Source: Mycobacterium sp. HUMS_12744610 (lineage in GTDB: Bacteria; Actinomycetota; Actinomycetes; Mycobacteriales; Mycobacteriaceae). From it: DNA of 64,000 nt. Position numbers and translations under genes: made by a program. The notes under the pieces are model-generated. The model saw nothing but the letters and a program-made list of their open reading frames with translations. It had not been told where the DNA came from and did no database searches. Location of the stretch: positions 5,518,001 through 5,582,000 of the forward strand of contig NZ_JBGEDP010000001.1 in the NCBI RefSeq assembly GCF_041206865.1, read 5' to 3'. Positions 62,496-64,000 of this stretch are shown here, piece by piece (positions within the stretch are counted from its first letter, which is position 1; every line of letters starts with the position of its first letter).

Positions 62496-62804
62496 TCAGC
62501 CGCCCGTGACCCCGTACGTGGCGGCCGCGGCGGCGTCGCCCGCGAGATAGCTCGCGCCGGCATCGGCCACACCCACACCGGCGCGGCCCAGCTCCTCGAC
62601 GCCCTGCGCCGCGACGGCCGCGTGTTCCTGGCCCTGGGCGCTGAAGCCGGCGGCCGTCTGCAGGGACACGGGGTCCACCGCCGGCGGCACCACCGCCGTT
62701 ATCGCCGGGGCCGCCGCCGCGTGCGCGGCCGCCAGCCGCGCCGTCAGCGCCTCCACGGCCGCGCTGGTGGCGGCCAGGCCCTCGGGAACCACTCGCAACG
62801 TCAT
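62496..62804 (-). CDS. PE5: PE5 protein of ESX-3
   Basis: A 102-residue PE protein, the same length as PE5 of M. tuberculosis and starting [20 protein letters not shown]. The secretion signal Y-x3-D is in [16 protein letters not shown]. It forms a helical hairpin pair with PPE4. The ATG is preceded by GGAGGAG at 5-bp spacing, which overlaps the eccC3 stop, so translation is coupled. Complete; nothing abnormal. Confidence 0.96.
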   Translation of the reverse strand: MTLRVVPEGLAATSAAVEALTARLAAAHAAAAPAITAVVPPAVDPVSLQTAAGFSAQGQEHAAVAAQGVEELGRAGVGVADAGASYLAGDAAAAATYGVTGG

Positions 62805-62806
62805 GG

Positions 62807-64000
62807 CTACTCCTCCTGTAGTCCTTCTGTTCCGAACTCACCGGCCATCGCCGACGCCGACGCCAGCGGGTTGACCAACTGCACGTACGTGGCAGCCTCG
62901 CTGTCCCCCAACAGGATCGCGCGCCCGGCGGGCAACCGGGCGAAGCGCTGGCCACGGATCTTGCCGCCGTCCTGCGGGTTGCCCGCGAGCATCAGCGTGG
63001 TCGCCTGCAGGTCGTTGAAGCGGCGCAGCAACGGGTTGGTCATCAGCGCGTGACCCGAGCCGCTGGCGCGGGCGGTGACGATCACCCGCAACCCCAGATC
63101 GCCGGCCTGCGCGAGCAGCCCGATCAGCGGGGTCCACGGCCGCTGCCCGACGTAGGGGCCGCTGACCGCCGGCGAGTCCGGCACCTGGTCGACGTCGTCG
63201 ATGATCAGGTAGTGGGTGTGCCCCTCATAGGTCCAGCGCGACAGCTCGGCCGCCGACATGCCCGCCGGGGGTCGGCGCGATTCGATGAGGTGAGCCAGCC
63301 CGAGCATCGCCGGAATGACCCGGTCGACGTTGGCGGTGTATTCGTTGTCCTCGAACAGCGGTTCGTCGACGAGGTGCAGCCGCCGGTCCAGCACGGTGAA
63401 GGCCACCCGGTCGGCCGTGGAATGCTCGCGCACGGTGCGGATGATGTGGCGCAGCAGCGTGGTCTTGCCGGACCGGCTGTCGCCGAACACCATCAGCAGC
63501 GGGTTGGCGGCGAAGTCGAGCACCACCGGCGCCAGGTCCTCCTCGCGCTGCCCGACGACCACGCGGTCCGGGCCGCGGTAGAGCGGCCCGACCGCGGCAG
63601 GTGAAAGGTCTTTGGGCAGCAACCGGACCGGCGGCGCGGCCATGCCCGGGTAGCGGGCGTTGAGGGCGGGCACCTGGTCCAGCTCCGGGCGGGCGAACAG
63701 GAAGTGTTCGGCGGCCATGGTCAGCCCGCGGCCCGGCTGGTCGTGCGGGACGGCATCGGCCGGCCGGCGCAGCGCGCCGACCACCCGCACGTTGCTGTCC
63801 CGCGCGTCGTGCAGCCGCAGCTCGAGCCGCAGGCCCAGGCCGTCGCGCATCGCCAGCGGCACCTCCAGCCAGCTCGGTGTCGTGACGACCACGTGGATGC
63901 CGTAGGCCAGCCCCACGTTGACCAGCTCGGTCACCTTGGCCAGCAACGGGTTCCGGGTGTTGAACTGGTCGGTGTTGTCCCGGCCGAAGGCGTAGATGTT
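62807..64000 (-). CDS. eccC3: ESX-3 ATPase EccC3, C-terminal 398 residues (5' end outside window)
   Basis: The open frame runs off the right edge, so this is a partial gene. The visible part begins [20 protein letters not shown], the end of ATPase domain 2. It contains all of domain 3: Walker [21 protein letters not shown] (near residue 175 of this part) and Walker B-like [16 protein letters not shown]. It ends [20 protein letters not shown]. EccC powers type VII export and recognises Esx substrates through its last domain. eccB3 and eccA3 should lie further right. Confidence 0.95.
   Translation of the reverse strand, partial: NIYAFGRDNTDQFNTRNPLLAKVTELVNVGLAYGIHVVVTTPSWLEVPLAMRDGLGLRLELRLHDARDSNVRVVGALRRPADAVPHDQPGRGLTMAAEHFLFARPELDQVPALNARYPGMAAPPVRLLPKDLSPAAVGPLYRGPDRVVVGQREEDLAPVVLDFAANPLLMVFGDSRSGKTTLLRHIIRTVREHSTADRVAFTVLDRRLHLVDEPLFEDNEYTANVDRVIPAMLGLAHLIESRRPPAGMSAAELSRWTYEGHTHYLIIDDVDQVPDSPAVSGPYVGQRPWTPLIGLLAQAGDLGLRVIVTARASGSGHALMTNPLLRRFNDLQATTLMLAGNPQDGGKIRGQRFARLPAGRAILLGDSEAATYVQLVNPLASASAMAGEFGTEGLQEE

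Noticed and set aside
55701..64000. ESX-2 locus (eccE2-mycP2-eccD2-espG2-esxC-esxD order)
   Set aside because: Gene order alone fits ESX-2, but EsxG, EsxH, EspG3, PE5 and PPE4 match the ESX-3 proteins closely, and the neighbours (Rv0293c, Rv0294 homologs) are those of ESX-3.

Overview
This is high-GC actinobacterial DNA from a mycobacterium. Gene content and order match the M. tuberculosis segment from ESX-3 (Rv028x-Rv0292) to Rv0338c, read in reverse, with insertions and losses. The weak, decayed PE_PGRS-like trace and the inserted genes suggest a slow-growing non-tuberculous species, perhaps near the M. avium complex. The species call is inference. M. tuberculosis locus names are given from memory of synteny and sequence, not from a search.

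Layout. 1-880: end of a molybdenum-hydroxylase (CO/xanthine dehydrogenase type) FAD subunit and its 2Fe-2S subunit. 940-3923: a lipoprotein, a single-pass protein with a Thr-rich tail, and an Hsp70-like ATPase-fold protein with a membrane anchor and Pro/Thr tail. 4068-8181: an IdeR-like box, the ETF-oxidising membrane Fe-S protein (EtfD/Rv0338c type) and an aminotransferase. 8230-10629: a PGRS remnant, then rmlA with the Rv0333 and Rv0332 homologs. 10727-11970: three overlapping genes for highly charged, coiled-coil-like proteins. 12048-15392: prfC, a MerR regulator and udgA. 15489-21708: four tandem paralogs of a mycobacterial membrane family (DUF7159-like), each with a degenerate cytoplasmic domain, one membrane segment and a Pro/Gly-rich tail. 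21817-23313: dcd, an M15-like exported protein and tRNA-Gly. 23294-28043: a 4.75-kb segment bounded by a 19-bp duplication of the tRNA 3' end, carrying tetR-orf-mmpS-mmpL. 28121-41432: PAS/GGDEF signalling proteins, a PAP2-diacylglycerol-kinase fusion, two GAP proteins, a decayed guanine-deaminase-like pseudogene, a GT-C glycosyltransferase, a GH16 glucanase, an oxidoreductase and a fifth DUF7159-like paralog. 41559-52189: homologs of Rv0312 to Rv0306 (including an L,D-transpeptidase-like protein and BluB) and the sulfatase/Stf0/Tam/hydrolase block (Rv0296c-Rv0293c). 52272-55695: a 13E12/HNH gene split by an IS1182-like element with perfect 4-bp target duplications. 55701-64000: ESX-3 on the minus strand, from eccE3 back to the 3' part of eccC3.

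How the genes fit together. ESX-3 is the iron/zinc-linked type VII secretion system. EtfD at the other end carries an IdeR-like box, so iron control is a plausible shared theme. Two observations stand out. First, MycP3 seems to have lost both its catalytic serine (Gly338) and its oxyanion asparagine (Asp241) while its Asp and His remain, so it would be an intact but inactive mycosin. Second, seven membrane proteins here pair an actin/Hsp70-like or degenerate cytoplasmic domain with one membrane segment and a long low-complexity outer tail. They look like an expanded, uncharacterised envelope system. The att-flanked mmpS/mmpL segment is the best candidate for horizontal acquisition.
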